DNA of 64,000 bases from Saccharothrix espanaensis DSM 44229. Lineage in GTDB: Bacteria > Actinomycetota > Actinomycetes > Mycobacteriales > Pseudonocardiaceae. The position numbers and the translations under genes were made by a program. The notes below the pieces were generated by a model. It made no database searches and was not told the origin of the DNA. It saw nothing but the letters and a program-made list of their open reading frames with translations. The stretch is taken from positions 434,001 through 498,000 of the forward strand of contig NC_019673.1 of NCBI RefSeq assembly GCF_000328705.1. The letters run 5' to 3'. Positions 1 to 7,878 of this stretch are shown one piece after another. The stretch's first letter is position 1, and every line of letters begins with the position of its first letter.

Positions 1-101
1 CCACCGCGACGCCCACCGCGACCACCACGGCGCCCTCGGGGACGCCCCCGGCGACGACCACGACGACGACTGAGGCCCCCGCGACGACGTCGGGCGCTTG
101 A
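1..101 (+). CDS. 3' end of a gene with a Thr/Pro/Ala-rich C-terminal tail (partial)
   Basis: Frame 3 is open from the window edge to a TGA at 99-101. It encodes a low-complexity tail rich in Thr, Ala and Pro (ATTTAPSGTPPATTTTTTEA). Tails like this end many actinobacterial secreted or membrane-anchored proteins and Ser/Thr kinases, but the catalytic part lies outside the window, so no function can be given. A strong hairpin directly downstream supports this being a true gene end. Confidence 0.5.
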   Translation, partial: TATPTATTTAPSGTPPATTTTTTEAPATTSGA

Positions 102-121
102 CGTCGTCGCGGGGGGTCGGG

Positions 122-167
122 CCCGCTGCCCGGCGGAGCCGCCGCCGAACATCCCCCGGGCAGCGGG
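122..167 (+). terminator. Hairpin terminator after the partial gene
   Basis: A perfect 12-bp stem (122-133 with 156-167, arm CCCGCTGCCCGG) encloses a 22-nt loop, 20 nt after the stop of the upstream plus-strand gene. It lies between converging genes, so it may also stop the minus-strand csn-like operon. There is no T tract, as is usual in high-GC actinomycetes. Confidence 0.55.
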
Positions 168-227
168 GTCTGGGCCGGTGCGCAGGGAGGGCCGCCGCCG
201 ATCACCTCCCCGCGCACCGACGTCTCA

Positions 228-1223
228 TCAGCCCCCGGCGGCCAGGTCCAGGGGCTCGTAGGCGGCGCGCAGCCGCAGTTCCGCGCCCGGCGCGGCGCCC
301 AGGGCGTCCAGCCCGAGCAGGGCCGCGCCGACCACCGGCGGCACGTCGACCACGCGGACCTCGGCGCGCGGCGCGAACTGCCCCAGCCGTTCCCGCACCG
401 GGTCCACGACGGCGCCGCCGGTGCCGGTCAGCACGCCGCCGCCGAGCACCACGTCCACCGGCTCGTCCAGCAGCGCGAGCCGGCGCAGCGACACCGACGC
501 CAGCAGGACGACCTCCTCGACCAGCCGGTCGACCACGGTGAGCGCCACCGCGTCACCGCCCGCCGCGACCTGGAACAGCAGCCGGCACAGCGCGTGCGGG
601 TCGAACTCGACCTGCTCGAAGTGCAGCCGCTCGACCACCTCGGCCAGCGATCCCGCGCCGTAGTGGGCGATCAGCGCGGGCAGCAGCGCGGTCGGTGCGC
701 CGCGGCCGTCCTCGGCCCGCACGGCCAGCCACAGCGCCTTGCCGCCGATGTGTCCGCCGCCGCCCCAGTCGCCGGAGATCGGGCCCAGGGCGGGGAACCG
801 GTGCGTCCGGCCGTCCGGCGCCACCGCCACGCAGTTGATCCCCGCCCCGCACACCACGGCCACGCCGATGCCGTTCGACGTGCCGGCGCGCAGCAGCGCG
901 AACGTGTCGTTGCCGACGACGGTCGTGGCCGACCACCCGCGCTGCTCGATCGCCGTGCGCAGGTCTTCCTCTTCCTGCGGCAGGTCGGCCCCGGCGAGGT
1001 AGGCGGCGGTGTGCGCGGCGATCGGCTCGTCGGGCGCCAGGCCCGCCTGGCGGGCCGCCGAGCGGGCCAGCCCCTCGAACACCTCCAGGCTGCGCGGCAG
1101 GCCGACGTTCTGCGGTGACGCGCCCGGCCCGCGGACCTGGGCGAGCACCCGCCCGTCCAGGTCCACCAGCGCCACCGCGGTCTTGCTGTTCCCGCCGTCG
1201 ATGGCGAGCACCCGGTCGGTCAT
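228..1223 (-). CDS. csnK: BadF/BadG/BcrA/BcrD-family sugar kinase (N-acetylglucosamine kinase-like; CsnK-like)
   Basis: Predicted ATP-dependent amino-sugar kinase of 331 residues in the ASKHA fold. The N-terminal phosphate-binding loop is VLAIDGGNSKTA (about residues 5-16). A second glycine-rich motif, CGAGINCVA, lies near residue 125, and GPISGDWGGGGHIGG follows; these patterns are typical of GlcNAc/glucosamine kinases of this family. The ATG start overlaps the TGA of the upstream GH4 gene (TGATG), so it is the last gene of a six-gene operon. The order regulator-binding protein-permease-permease-GH4-kinase matches the Streptomyces csnR-K operon for chitosan-oligosaccharide uptake. The symbol rests on that order; the true substrate (glucosamine, GlcNAc or a disaccharide) is inference. 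Confidence 0.75.
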   Translation of the reverse strand: MTDRVLAIDGGNSKTAVALVDLDGRVLAQVRGPGASPQNVGLPRSLEVFEGLARSAARQAGLAPDEPIAAHTAAYLAGADLPQEEEDLRTAIEQRGWSATTVVGNDTFALLRAGTSNGIGVAVVCGAGINCVAVAPDGRTHRFPALGPISGDWGGGGHIGGKALWLAVRAEDGRGAPTALLPALIAHYGAGSLAEVVERLHFEQVEFDPHALCRLLFQVAAGGDAVALTVVDRLVEEVVLLASVSLRRLALLDEPVDVVLGGGVLTGTGGAVVDPVRERLGQFAPRAEVRVVDVPPVVGAALLGLDALGAAPGAELRLRAAYEPLDLAAGG

Positions 1224-2497
1224 CAAGCCCCCCGGCCCTTCGCCCACGGCAGGAAGTCGCGGTTGTGCGACACCAGCTCGTCGGCCAGCCGGTCGGCGAT
1301 CGCGTGCTGCCCGACCAGCGGGTGCGCCAGCAGCGCGTTCGCCACCCGGTCGCGCCCGCCGTGCACGGCGGCGTCCAGCGCCAGGTGCTCGTAGGCGGTC
1401 ACGTGCGCGATCAGGCCCGCGATCGCGGGCTCCAGCGGCTCCACCGGCAGTGCCCGCGCGCCCTGCGAGGTGACCGCCGCCGGCACCTCGATGACCGCGT
1501 CCTCGGGCAGGAACGGCAGGGTGCGGCCGTTGCGCACGTTGACCACGTGCTGCTCCGCGCCCGTGCCGCCGGTCAGCGCGTGCACCAGTTGCACGGCCGC
1601 CTCGGAGTAGTACGCGCCGCCGCGCTGGGAGAGCTGCTCCGGCTTGGTGACGACGTTGACATCGCCGTACAGGCCGAGCAGTTCCTTCTCCACCCCTGCC
1701 ACGACTTCGGCGCGCGGAGGACTGGTCTTCTGCTGCCTGACAACGTCGTCGTGGTCGTAGAAGTACTTCAGGTAGTACGACGGCACCATGTCCAGCCGGC
1801 GCATCAGCGACGCGGGCAGGCCGATGTGCTCGGCCAGCGCGTCGCCGTGGTGCTCCAGCAGTTCGGGCAGCCGGTCGACGTCGTTGACGAACACCCCGCG
1901 CTCCCACGTGAGGTGGTTGAGCCCGACGTGCTCCAGCCGCACCGACTCCGGCTCGACGCCGAGCAGCGCGGAGGTCCAGCGCTGGAACGTGATCGCCACG
2001 TTGCACAGGCCGACCGCCCGGTGCCCGGCCCGCAGCAGCGCGCGGGTCACGATCCCCACCGGGTTGGTGAAGTTGACGATCCACGTGTCCTCGCCCGCGA
2101 TCGCGCGCACCCGGTCGGCGATGTCCAGCACCACCGGCACGGTCCGCAGCGCCTTGGCCAGGCCCCCGGCACCGGTCGTCTCCTGCCCGACGCAGTCGCA
2201 CACCAGCGGGAACGTCTCGTCCCGGGCCCGCGCCGCCTGGCCGCCGACGCGCAGTTGCAGCAGCACCGCCGATGCGCCGTCCACGCCCTCGTCGAGGTTC
2301 GAGGTGGTGACGATCCGCGCCGGGTGGCCGGCGTGCTCCAGCAGCCGCTGCGAGAACGCGCCGACCACGGCCAGGCGCTCGGCGTCCGGGTCGACCAGGA
2401 CGATCTCGTCCACCGCGAGGCTGGTCCGGCGTCCGGCGATGCCGTCGACCAGCTCCGGGGTGTAGGTCGATCCGCCACCGACAACGGTGAGCTTCAT
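1223..2497 (-). CDS. csnH: Family 4 glycoside hydrolase (6-phospho-beta-glucosidase type, CsnH-like)
   Basis: NAD- and metal-dependent GH4 enzyme of 424 residues, acting in the cytoplasm. The N-terminal dinucleotide-binding motif is VVGGGSTYTPELVDGI (residues 5-20). The metal ligands typical of GH4 are visible as Cys165 (GLCNVAI) and His195 (GLNHLTW), with a Tyr-containing catalytic segment AYYSEAAVQLV later. GH4 phospho-glycosidases normally act on sugars phosphorylated by a PTS. Here the partners are an ABC importer and a kinase, so phosphorylation would have to happen inside the cell. The gene overlaps the permease upstream by 4 nt and the kinase downstream by 1 nt, so the three are translationally coupled. 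Confidence 0.85.
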   Translation of the reverse strand: MKLTVVGGGSTYTPELVDGIAGRRTSLAVDEIVLVDPDAERLAVVGAFSQRLLEHAGHPARIVTTSNLDEGVDGASAVLLQLRVGGQAARARDETFPLVCDCVGQETTGAGGLAKALRTVPVVLDIADRVRAIAGEDTWIVNFTNPVGIVTRALLRAGHRAVGLCNVAITFQRWTSALLGVEPESVRLEHVGLNHLTWERGVFVNDVDRLPELLEHHGDALAEHIGLPASLMRRLDMVPSYYLKYFYDHDDVVRQQKTSPPRAEVVAGVEKELLGLYGDVNVVTKPEQLSQRGGAYYSEAAVQLVHALTGGTGAEQHVVNVRNGRTLPFLPEDAVIEVPAAVTSQGARALPVEPLEPAIAGLIAHVTAYEHLALDAAVHGGRDRVANALLAHPLVGQHAIADRLADELVSHNRDFLPWAKGRGA

Positions 2498-3375
2498 CCT
2501 TTGACTCCAGTGAAGGTGATGCCCTTGACGAACGAGCGCTGGGCGAAGGCGAACAGCACCACGGCCGGGATCATGATCAGCAGCGTCGCGGCCATCGCCA
2601 GGTTCCACTGCACGTGGTGCATCCCCTTGAACGACGACAGCGCGAGCGACAGCGTCCACTCGTCGGGCCGCTCGCCGGTGTAGAGCAGCGGGCCGAAGTA
2701 GTCGTTCCAGGTGTAGAGGAAGCAGAACAGGGCGGTCGCGGCGATGCCGGGCCGGGCCATCGGCACGATGATCCGCACCAGGGCCTGGAACTCGGTGCAG
2801 CCGTCCACCCGCGCGGCGTCCACGTAGGACTGCGGGATGGTGAGGATGAACTGGCGCAGCAGGAAGATGCTGAACGCGTCGAACAGGAAGTACGGCGCGA
2901 TCAGCGGCCACAGCGTGCCGGTCAGGCCCAGGCTGGACCAGGTGTCGTACAGCGGCACGGCGACCACCTGCGGCGGCAGCATCATCGCGCCGACCACGAG
3001 CAGGAACACCACGTTGCGCCCGCGCCACCGCAGCTTGGCCAGCGCGTACGCGGCCGGGATGGACGACAGCAGCATCCCGGCGGTGGCCAGCAGCGAGTAC
3101 AGCAGGCTGTTGCCCAGGTACTTGAGCAGCGGGGCCTTGTCGAAGACCTCCAGGAAGTTGCCCCAGTGCCACTCGCGCGGCCACAGGTCCTTGGTGAACG
3201 CCTGGTTGTCCGACATCACGGCGGTGAGGAACACGAACAGGATGGGCAGCGCGAACATCAGCGCCATCGCGATGCCGATGCTGTGCACCGCCACCCAGTC
3301 CAGCATCCCCCGCCAGTCGCGGGGCCTCGGGGGCGCCTCGCGCACCCCGGCGTCGCGGTCGAGCACGGCGGTCAT
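2494..3375 (-). CDS. csnG: Sugar ABC transporter permease (MalG type, CsnG-like)
   Basis: Integral membrane permease of 293 residues from a carbohydrate uptake (CUT1) ABC importer. Hydrophobic helices start near residue 33 (IGIAMALMFALPILFVFLTA). The cytoplasmic EAA loop that contacts the ATPase is VDAARVDGCTEFQALVRIIVP. The ATG at 3375 overlaps the TGA of the preceding permease by 4 nt (ATGA), and its own stop overlaps the GH4 start. No ATPase gene lies in this operon, so a shared MsiK-type ATPase encoded elsewhere is expected, as known for Streptomyces CUT1 importers. Confidence 0.88.
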   Translation of the reverse strand: MTAVLDRDAGVREAPPRPRDWRGMLDWVAVHSIGIAMALMFALPILFVFLTAVMSDNQAFTKDLWPREWHWGNFLEVFDKAPLLKYLGNSLLYSLLATAGMLLSSIPAAYALAKLRWRGRNVVFLLVVGAMMLPPQVVAVPLYDTWSSLGLTGTLWPLIAPYFLFDAFSIFLLRQFILTIPQSYVDAARVDGCTEFQALVRIIVPMARPGIAATALFCFLYTWNDYFGPLLYTGERPDEWTLSLALSSFKGMHHVQWNLAMAATLLIMIPAVVLFAFAQRSFVKGITFTGVKG

Positions 3376-4364
3376 CCGCCCCCGCCCCCTTCCTCCTGGT
3401 GGCTGGCCTTGCGCATGCGCTGCACGAGCAGCGCCGTGGCGGCGAACGAGACGACGAACAGCACGGTCGCCATCGCCGCCGCGTACCCCATGTCGAAGAA
3501 CCGGAAGCCCTTGGCGTAGAGCCACACCGGGAACGTCAGCGTCGAGTTCTCCGGGAAGCCGAGGTTCTTCGTCGCGCCGGTGATGTCCGCCGCGCCGCTG
3601 GCCGCCGAGCCCGCGACCACCGCCTGGGTGAACAGCTGGAGCGCCAGGATGATCGAGTTCACCACGCCGAACATCAGCACCGGTGAGATGGTGGGCAGCG
3701 TGATGTGCCACCACCGGCGCAGCGCGCCCGCGCCGTCCAGCTCGGCTGCCTCGTACTGCTCCTGCGGCACGTCCAGGACCGCGGCCAGGATGATGATCAT
3801 CAGGTCGCCGGACACCCACAGCATCACCGCGGTGATGCCGACCTTGGACCACGCCGGGTCGGCGAACCACAGCGGGCTCTGCACCCCGAACCAGTCCAGG
3901 AACGTGTCCAGCGGGCCCTCGTTCGGCCGCATGACCAGGAAGAACACCAGGGTCGCGGCGACCGGCGGGGCGAGCGAGGGCAGGTAGCACAGGGTGCGCA
4001 CCAGGCCGACGCCCGACTTCAGCCGGGCCACCACCGACGCCACGCCCAGCGCGAACAGCACGCGGGCGAAGGTCAGCACGACCACGAACCACAGCGTGTT
4101 GTACGCGGACGTGAGGAACAGCTTGTCCTTGAACATGAACGCGTAGTTGTCGAACCCGATCCACTCGGGCGGGTTGATCAGGTCGTACTTGGTGAACGAG
4201 AACCCGACCGTGGCGACCAGCGGGTAGCCGAAGAACAGGACGAACCCGATGATCGCCGGCGACAGGAAGGCCAGCACGGTCAGCCGGTGGCGGGCGCGGG
4301 AGCGGGACCGCCCCTTGGCAGGGGCGGGCCGCGCCGCGTCCACGCGTTCGAGCGTGGCTGTCAT
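3372..4364 (-). CDS. csnF: Sugar ABC transporter permease (MalF type, CsnF-like)
   Basis: First permease of the CUT1 importer, 330 residues. A basic N-terminus (PAKGRSRSRARHRL) precedes the first membrane helix (LTVLAFLSPAIIGFVLFFGYP). The periplasmic-side segment WIGFDNYAFMF and the EAA loop EQYEAAELDGAGALRRWWHI are typical of MalF-like subunits. It starts 2 nt after the stop of the binding-protein gene. The C-terminus ends in a glycine run. It would pair with the following MalG-type permease to make the channel. Confidence 0.88.
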   Translation of the reverse strand: MTATLERVDAARPAPAKGRSRSRARHRLTVLAFLSPAIIGFVLFFGYPLVATVGFSFTKYDLINPPEWIGFDNYAFMFKDKLFLTSAYNTLWFVVVLTFARVLFALGVASVVARLKSGVGLVRTLCYLPSLAPPVAATLVFFLVMRPNEGPLDTFLDWFGVQSPLWFADPAWSKVGITAVMLWVSGDLMIIILAAVLDVPQEQYEAAELDGAGALRRWWHITLPTISPVLMFGVVNSIILALQLFTQAVVAGSAASGAADITGATKNLGFPENSTLTFPVWLYAKGFRFFDMGYAAAMATVLFVVSFAATALLVQRMRKASHQEEGGGGG

Positions 4365-4366
4365 GG

Positions 4367-5695
4367 TTACTTGCCGCTCTTCGCGATCTCGTCGTCGATC
4401 TGCTTGTCGACGTCCTTCAGGCCGGCCATCAGGTCGGTGACCTTGCCCGACTGCCACGAGGTGGCGAAGTCGCCGATCGCCTTGATGTGCGCGTCACCGA
4501 TCGGGGTCACCGGGTTGCCCTGGAGCTTGTCGCTCTTGGCCAGGTCGATGAAGGTCTTGAAGTTCTCGTCGACCTCCAGCCGCGGGTCGGCCAGCGCCGC
4601 CTTGGTGCTCGGGATGTTCTTGATCCCGTTGGACAGCGTGACGATCGTGTCGGTGTCGAACGACAGGTGCTTGATCAGCTCCCACGCCGCGCCGGCGTTC
4701 TTCGCGCCCTTCGGCACGCCCATGATCGTGCCGGTGGTGAAGCCGGTGCCGTAGAGCTCGGGCTTGATCGTCGGGAACGGCGCGGTGCCGAACTTGACGT
4801 TGGGGGCCTGGTCCTTGAGGAACGCGGTCCGGTACTCGCCGTCGATCATCATGGCGATCTTCTGCTGGTGGAACGCGTGGTCGGTGGAGTACTCCTGGCC
4901 CAGCCCCGCGCGGAACCGCTCCAGGTTGTCGAAGCCGTAGAAGTCGACCAGTTCCTTCTGGAACTTCAGCATCTCCGCCCACTCGGGCGTGGCCAGTGAC
5001 GACTTGCCGTCCGGCCCGGCCCACTTCGCGCCGAAGTTCGGCGCCCAGATCGGCGGGCGGTTGGCGTAGAACAGCATGGTGGGCAGGAAGCCGGCGACCT
5101 CGATCGAGCCGTCCGGCGCCTTCTTGGTGGTGCGCTTGGCGAAGTCCAGCAGCTCGGCGGTGGTCTTCGGCGCGGTGGTGATGCCGGCCGCGGCGAGCAG
5201 CTCCTTGTTGAAGTACAGGCCGTACACGTCGTTGAGCATCGGCATCGCGCACCGGTTGCCCTTGTACTCGGTGTAGGAGCGCACCGCGTCCGGGATCTGG
5301 TTCAGGTCGACCTTGTCCCGGTCGATGTAGGGCTTGAGGTCCTGGAACGAGCCCGACGAGCAGAACTGGCCGATGTTGTCGGTGGTGAACGACAGCGCGA
5401 CGTCCGGCGGGTTGCCGCTGCGGATGCCCGCGGTGATCTTGTCGTCGTCCTGGCTGCCCTCGTGCTTGATCTCGGCGTTGGGGTACTTCTTCTTGAAGCT
5501 CTCCAACGCCTTGGTGACCTCGTCCTGCTCACGGCCGGAGTAGTTGCTCCACACGGTGAGCGTGAACTTGTCGTCCTTGCCGGGTGCGGCGGCCAGGCCG
5601 CCGGCCTGGTCGGACTTGCCCGCGCCTGCCGCGCAGGCGGTCAGGGACACCGCGGCGGCCACGCATAGCAACGCTGCGCGCGAGACCTTGCGCAT
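4367..5695 (-). CDS. csnE: Extracellular sugar-binding lipoprotein of the ABC importer (CsnE-like)
   Basis: Solute-binding protein of 442 residues. The signal peptide ends in a lipobox (VSLTAC, Cys near residue 22), so the mature protein should be lipid-anchored outside the membrane. The body shows family 1 solute-binding features (FTLTVWSNYSGREQDEV near the start; SGNPPDVALSF). I chose the ATG at 5695 over an upstream in-frame ATG (5713) because AAGGAG sits 5 nt before it and the signal peptide then starts MRKVSRAALL. Operon order and spacing point to uptake of glucosamine or chitosan oligosaccharides; the ligand is inferred. Confidence 0.87.
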   Translation of the reverse strand: MRKVSRAALLCVAAAVSLTACAAGAGKSDQAGGLAAAPGKDDKFTLTVWSNYSGREQDEVTKALESFKKKYPNAEIKHEGSQDDDKITAGIRSGNPPDVALSFTTDNIGQFCSSGSFQDLKPYIDRDKVDLNQIPDAVRSYTEYKGNRCAMPMLNDVYGLYFNKELLAAAGITTAPKTTAELLDFAKRTTKKAPDGSIEVAGFLPTMLFYANRPPIWAPNFGAKWAGPDGKSSLATPEWAEMLKFQKELVDFYGFDNLERFRAGLGQEYSTDHAFHQQKIAMMIDGEYRTAFLKDQAPNVKFGTAPFPTIKPELYGTGFTTGTIMGVPKGAKNAGAAWELIKHLSFDTDTIVTLSNGIKNIPSTKAALADPRLEVDENFKTFIDLAKSDKLQGNPVTPIGDAHIKAIGDFATSWQSGKVTDLMAGLKDVDKQIDDEIAKSGK

Positions 5696-5767
5696 GTGCT
5701 CTCCTTCTCTCAACGTGCGGACGGGAACGTTGCGGCCCGCGGGACACCTTCGACGTGGAGTGACGTC

Positions 5768-6964
5768 TCAGGCGTGCTTCGGGCCCCGGAAGGGTTCGGT
5801 CGTGGCGGCGGGTAGGCCGAACACCTGTTCCCTGACGACCGACAGCGCGGAGTGCAGTGCGCCGGAGCGCACCGGTTTCCCGGTCACCAGGGCGAGTTGG
5901 ACGGGGGTGCGGGGCACCACCAGCCGGCGGAGCTCCGCGGCGACCAGGTCGACCAGCGTGGTGCCGCCGGCCTGGGCGATGTCACCGGAGAGCAGGACGA
6001 GTTCCGGGTCGAGCACCGAGACCACGTTGGCCGCGCCGGTCGCGATCCGGCGGGCCAGGTCGACCAGGAACTCGCGGCCGGCCGTGCCCTCGGCGAGGGC
6101 CTTGCGCACGGCGGCCTGGCCCGTGCGCGCGGAGACCCCGTGCGCGCGGGCGAGTCGGACGATGGCGGGGCTGTCGAGCAGGTCGCCGTAGCGCCCGCCG
6201 GTCCGGTCGGTGCCGGTGTCGGCGGTGGCGTGGTCGGGGATCTGCATGGCGTCGATCTCGCCCGCGCCGCCGGTCGCGCCGCGCAGCAGCGACCCGTTGA
6301 CCACGACGGCCGCGCCGACCGCGTCGGCGGGCCAGAGCAGGACGAAGTCCCGCACCCCGGTGGCCCGCCCGGCGACCATCTCCTCCAGCGCGACCAGGTT
6401 CACGTCGTTCTCGACGGTGACCGCGGTGTCGAGCAGGTCGGCGAGCGTGCCGGGGATGTCGAAGCCCTCCCAGCCGGGCATGTGCGGCGCGTAGTTCAGC
6501 CGCCCGGTGGCCGGGTCGACCGCGCCGGGCGAGCCCACCACCACGTGGTTGAGCGCCTCCGGCGAGAGCCCGGCCTGGTTGGCGGCCTTGGTGACCGCGC
6601 CGTGGAACGCCTCCAGCACGTCGGTGCGCGGCAGGGGGGCGCTGTGCTCGGTGAGCAGGGTGCCGGAGATGTCGGCGATCGCGACGTCGACGGTGCTCGG
6701 GGTGAGGTCGATGGCGGCCACGTGGGCGAGGGCGCCGTTGACCGTCCAGAGCTGGGCGCGGGGTCCGCGCCCGCCACCGCGCAGGCCGTTGCGCAGGACC
6801 GTGCCCTCGGTTTCCAGGCGGGTCAGCAGCTGGGCCGTCGCGGGCTTGGACAGCCCGATGATGCCTTCCAGTTCCGAGCGGGTGAGCGGGCCGTTGCGCA
6901 GCAGGGCCTCGATCGCCGCGCGGTCGTTGATCTCGCGCAGCAGTCGTGGGCTACCGGCTCGCAT
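5768..6964 (-). CDS. csnR: ROK-family transcriptional repressor (CsnR-like)
   Basis: DNA-binding ROK protein of 398 residues. The N-terminal winged helix-turn-helix (about residues 14-60) contains RSELEGIIGLSKPATAQLLTRL. The ROK sugar-binding domain follows, with VENDVNLVALEEM and GATGGAGEIDAM. The metal-binding Cys cluster of catalytic ROK kinases is not evident, fitting a regulator rather than an enzyme. An AGGAGG sequence precedes the ATG. It is the first gene of the operon, as csnR is in Streptomyces, and probably represses itself and the downstream genes until an amino-sugar ligand binds. Confidence 0.85.
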   Translation of the reverse strand: MRAGSPRLLREINDRAAIEALLRNGPLTRSELEGIIGLSKPATAQLLTRLETEGTVLRNGLRGGGRGPRAQLWTVNGALAHVAAIDLTPSTVDVAIADISGTLLTEHSAPLPRTDVLEAFHGAVTKAANQAGLSPEALNHVVVGSPGAVDPATGRLNYAPHMPGWEGFDIPGTLADLLDTAVTVENDVNLVALEEMVAGRATGVRDFVLLWPADAVGAAVVVNGSLLRGATGGAGEIDAMQIPDHATADTGTDRTGGRYGDLLDSPAIVRLARAHGVSARTGQAAVRKALAEGTAGREFLVDLARRIATGAANVVSVLDPELVLLSGDIAQAGGTTLVDLVAAELRRLVVPRTPVQLALVTGKPVRSGALHSALSVVREQVFGLPAATTEPFRGPKHA

Positions 6965-6976
6965 CGGTCCTCCTGT

Positions 6977-6991
6977 CTGTTAACTTTCCAG
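6977..6991. promoter_or_regulatory. Candidate ROK-repressor operator
   Basis: An imperfect 15-bp palindrome, CTGTTAACTTTCCAG, has arms matching at 5 of 7 positions around a central C. It lies 13 nt upstream of the ROK gene start and contains the GGAAAGTTAAC core. ROK repressors of Streptomyces chitosan genes bind palindromes of the GGAAA-C-TTTCC kind, which makes autoregulation plausible. Binding itself is inference. Confidence 0.45.
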
Positions 6992-7055
6992 ACGATTTCG
7001 GCCACCGTAGTGACGGGGCTCACCGGAGGTCAATGCTCCGAGACGGGTCCGTTAC

Positions 7056-7074
7056 CTGGGTTAGGCTCGCCTAA
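7056..7074. promoter_or_regulatory. Iron-box-like palindrome (DmdR/IdeR type)
   Basis: The 19-mer CTGGGTTAGGCTCGCCTAA matches the actinobacterial iron-box consensus TTAGGTTAGGCTAACCTAA at about 15 of 19 positions. It contains the perfect inner repeat TTAGGC-TC-GCCTAA. It ends 14 nt before the start of the DUF3159 gene, where it would overlap a core promoter. Confidence 0.5.
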
Positions 7075-7088
7075 GGCACCCTGAACGC

Positions 7089-7871
7089 ATGACCGACACT
7101 CGTCCTGACTCGCTGGCCCGGCTGCTGGGCGGGCGTGGGGGTGCGCTGGACGCGTCCCTGCCGCCGCTGGCGTTCGCCCTGGGCTGGGTGCTCGGCGGCC
7201 AGTCGATCGCGGCGGGCGCGGCGGTGGCCGTCGGCTGCGGCGTGGTGATCGGCGTCGTGCGGCTGGCGCGGGGCGAACGGCCGCGCGCCGTCGTGGTCTC
7301 GGTCGCGCTGGTCGTGGTCGCGGCCTACATCGCGTTGCAGACCGGGCGGGCCGAGGACTTCTTCCTGTTGCAGATCTTCGTCAACGCCGCCTCGGCACTG
7401 GCCTGGGCGGCGAGCATCGTCGTGCGCTGGCCGTTCCTGGGCGTGGTGGTGGGGCTGGTCACCGGGCAGAGGTTCCGCTGGCGGGCCGACCCCGACCTGA
7501 TGCGGGCCTACCGGGTGGCGAGCTGGGCGTGGGTCGGGCAGTACGTGCTGCGGGTGGTCGTGTTCGGCGCGCTGTGGCTGGCCGGGCAGGTCGTCGTGCT
7601 CGGCGTGATGCGGGCGATCCTGACCTGGCCGTTGCAGGCGGTGTGCATCGCGGTCAGCTGGTGGCTGATCCGCCGGTCGCTGCCCGCCGACCACCCCGGC
7701 CTGCGCCACCCGCGCGTGCCCGGCCGGTCGGGCTCGGCCAGGTCCGGTGCGGACGACCTCGACGGCGAGCCGGGTGACGACGTGCCGCCCGGCGCGGTCG
7801 GTTCGGACGCGGTGGGTTCGGACGCGGTGGGTTCGGACGCGGTCGGGCGGGACAGCTCGCAGCAGGCGTAG
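7089..7871 (+). CDS. DUF3159 integral membrane protein
   Basis: A 260-residue protein with about five hydrophobic helices between residues 25 and 200 (for example AAVAVGCGVVIGVVRLA and AVVVSVALVVVAAYIALQ). Length and pattern resemble the DUF3159 family of actinobacteria, whose function is unknown. The segment VTGQRFRWRADPDLMRAYRVASW is a distinctive polar loop. The C-terminus is low-complexity and carries three in-frame AVGSD units encoded by a 15-bp repeat. No Shine-Dalgarno is visible before the ATG, and the iron-box-like site ends only 14 nt upstream, so the transcript may be nearly leaderless. It converges on the kinase gene with a 7-bp gap. Confidence 0.75.
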   Translation: MTDTRPDSLARLLGGRGGALDASLPPLAFALGWVLGGQSIAAGAAVAVGCGVVIGVVRLARGERPRAVVVSVALVVVAAYIALQTGRAEDFFLLQIFVNAASALAWAASIVVRWPFLGVVVGLVTGQRFRWRADPDLMRAYRVASWAWVGQYVLRVVVFGALWLAGQVVVLGVMRAILTWPLQAVCIAVSWWLIRRSLPADHPGLRHPRVPGRSGSARSGADDLDGEPGDDVPPGAVGSDAVGSDAVGSDAVGRDSSQQA

Positions 7872-7878
7872 CGACGGG

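Noticed and set aside
228..2201. Reading the GlcNAc-kinase-like gene as a 657-residue fusion
   Set aside because: The upstream part is antisense-quality Arg-rich sequence overlapping the GH4 gene in another frame; the kinase motif starts at the ATG at 1223.
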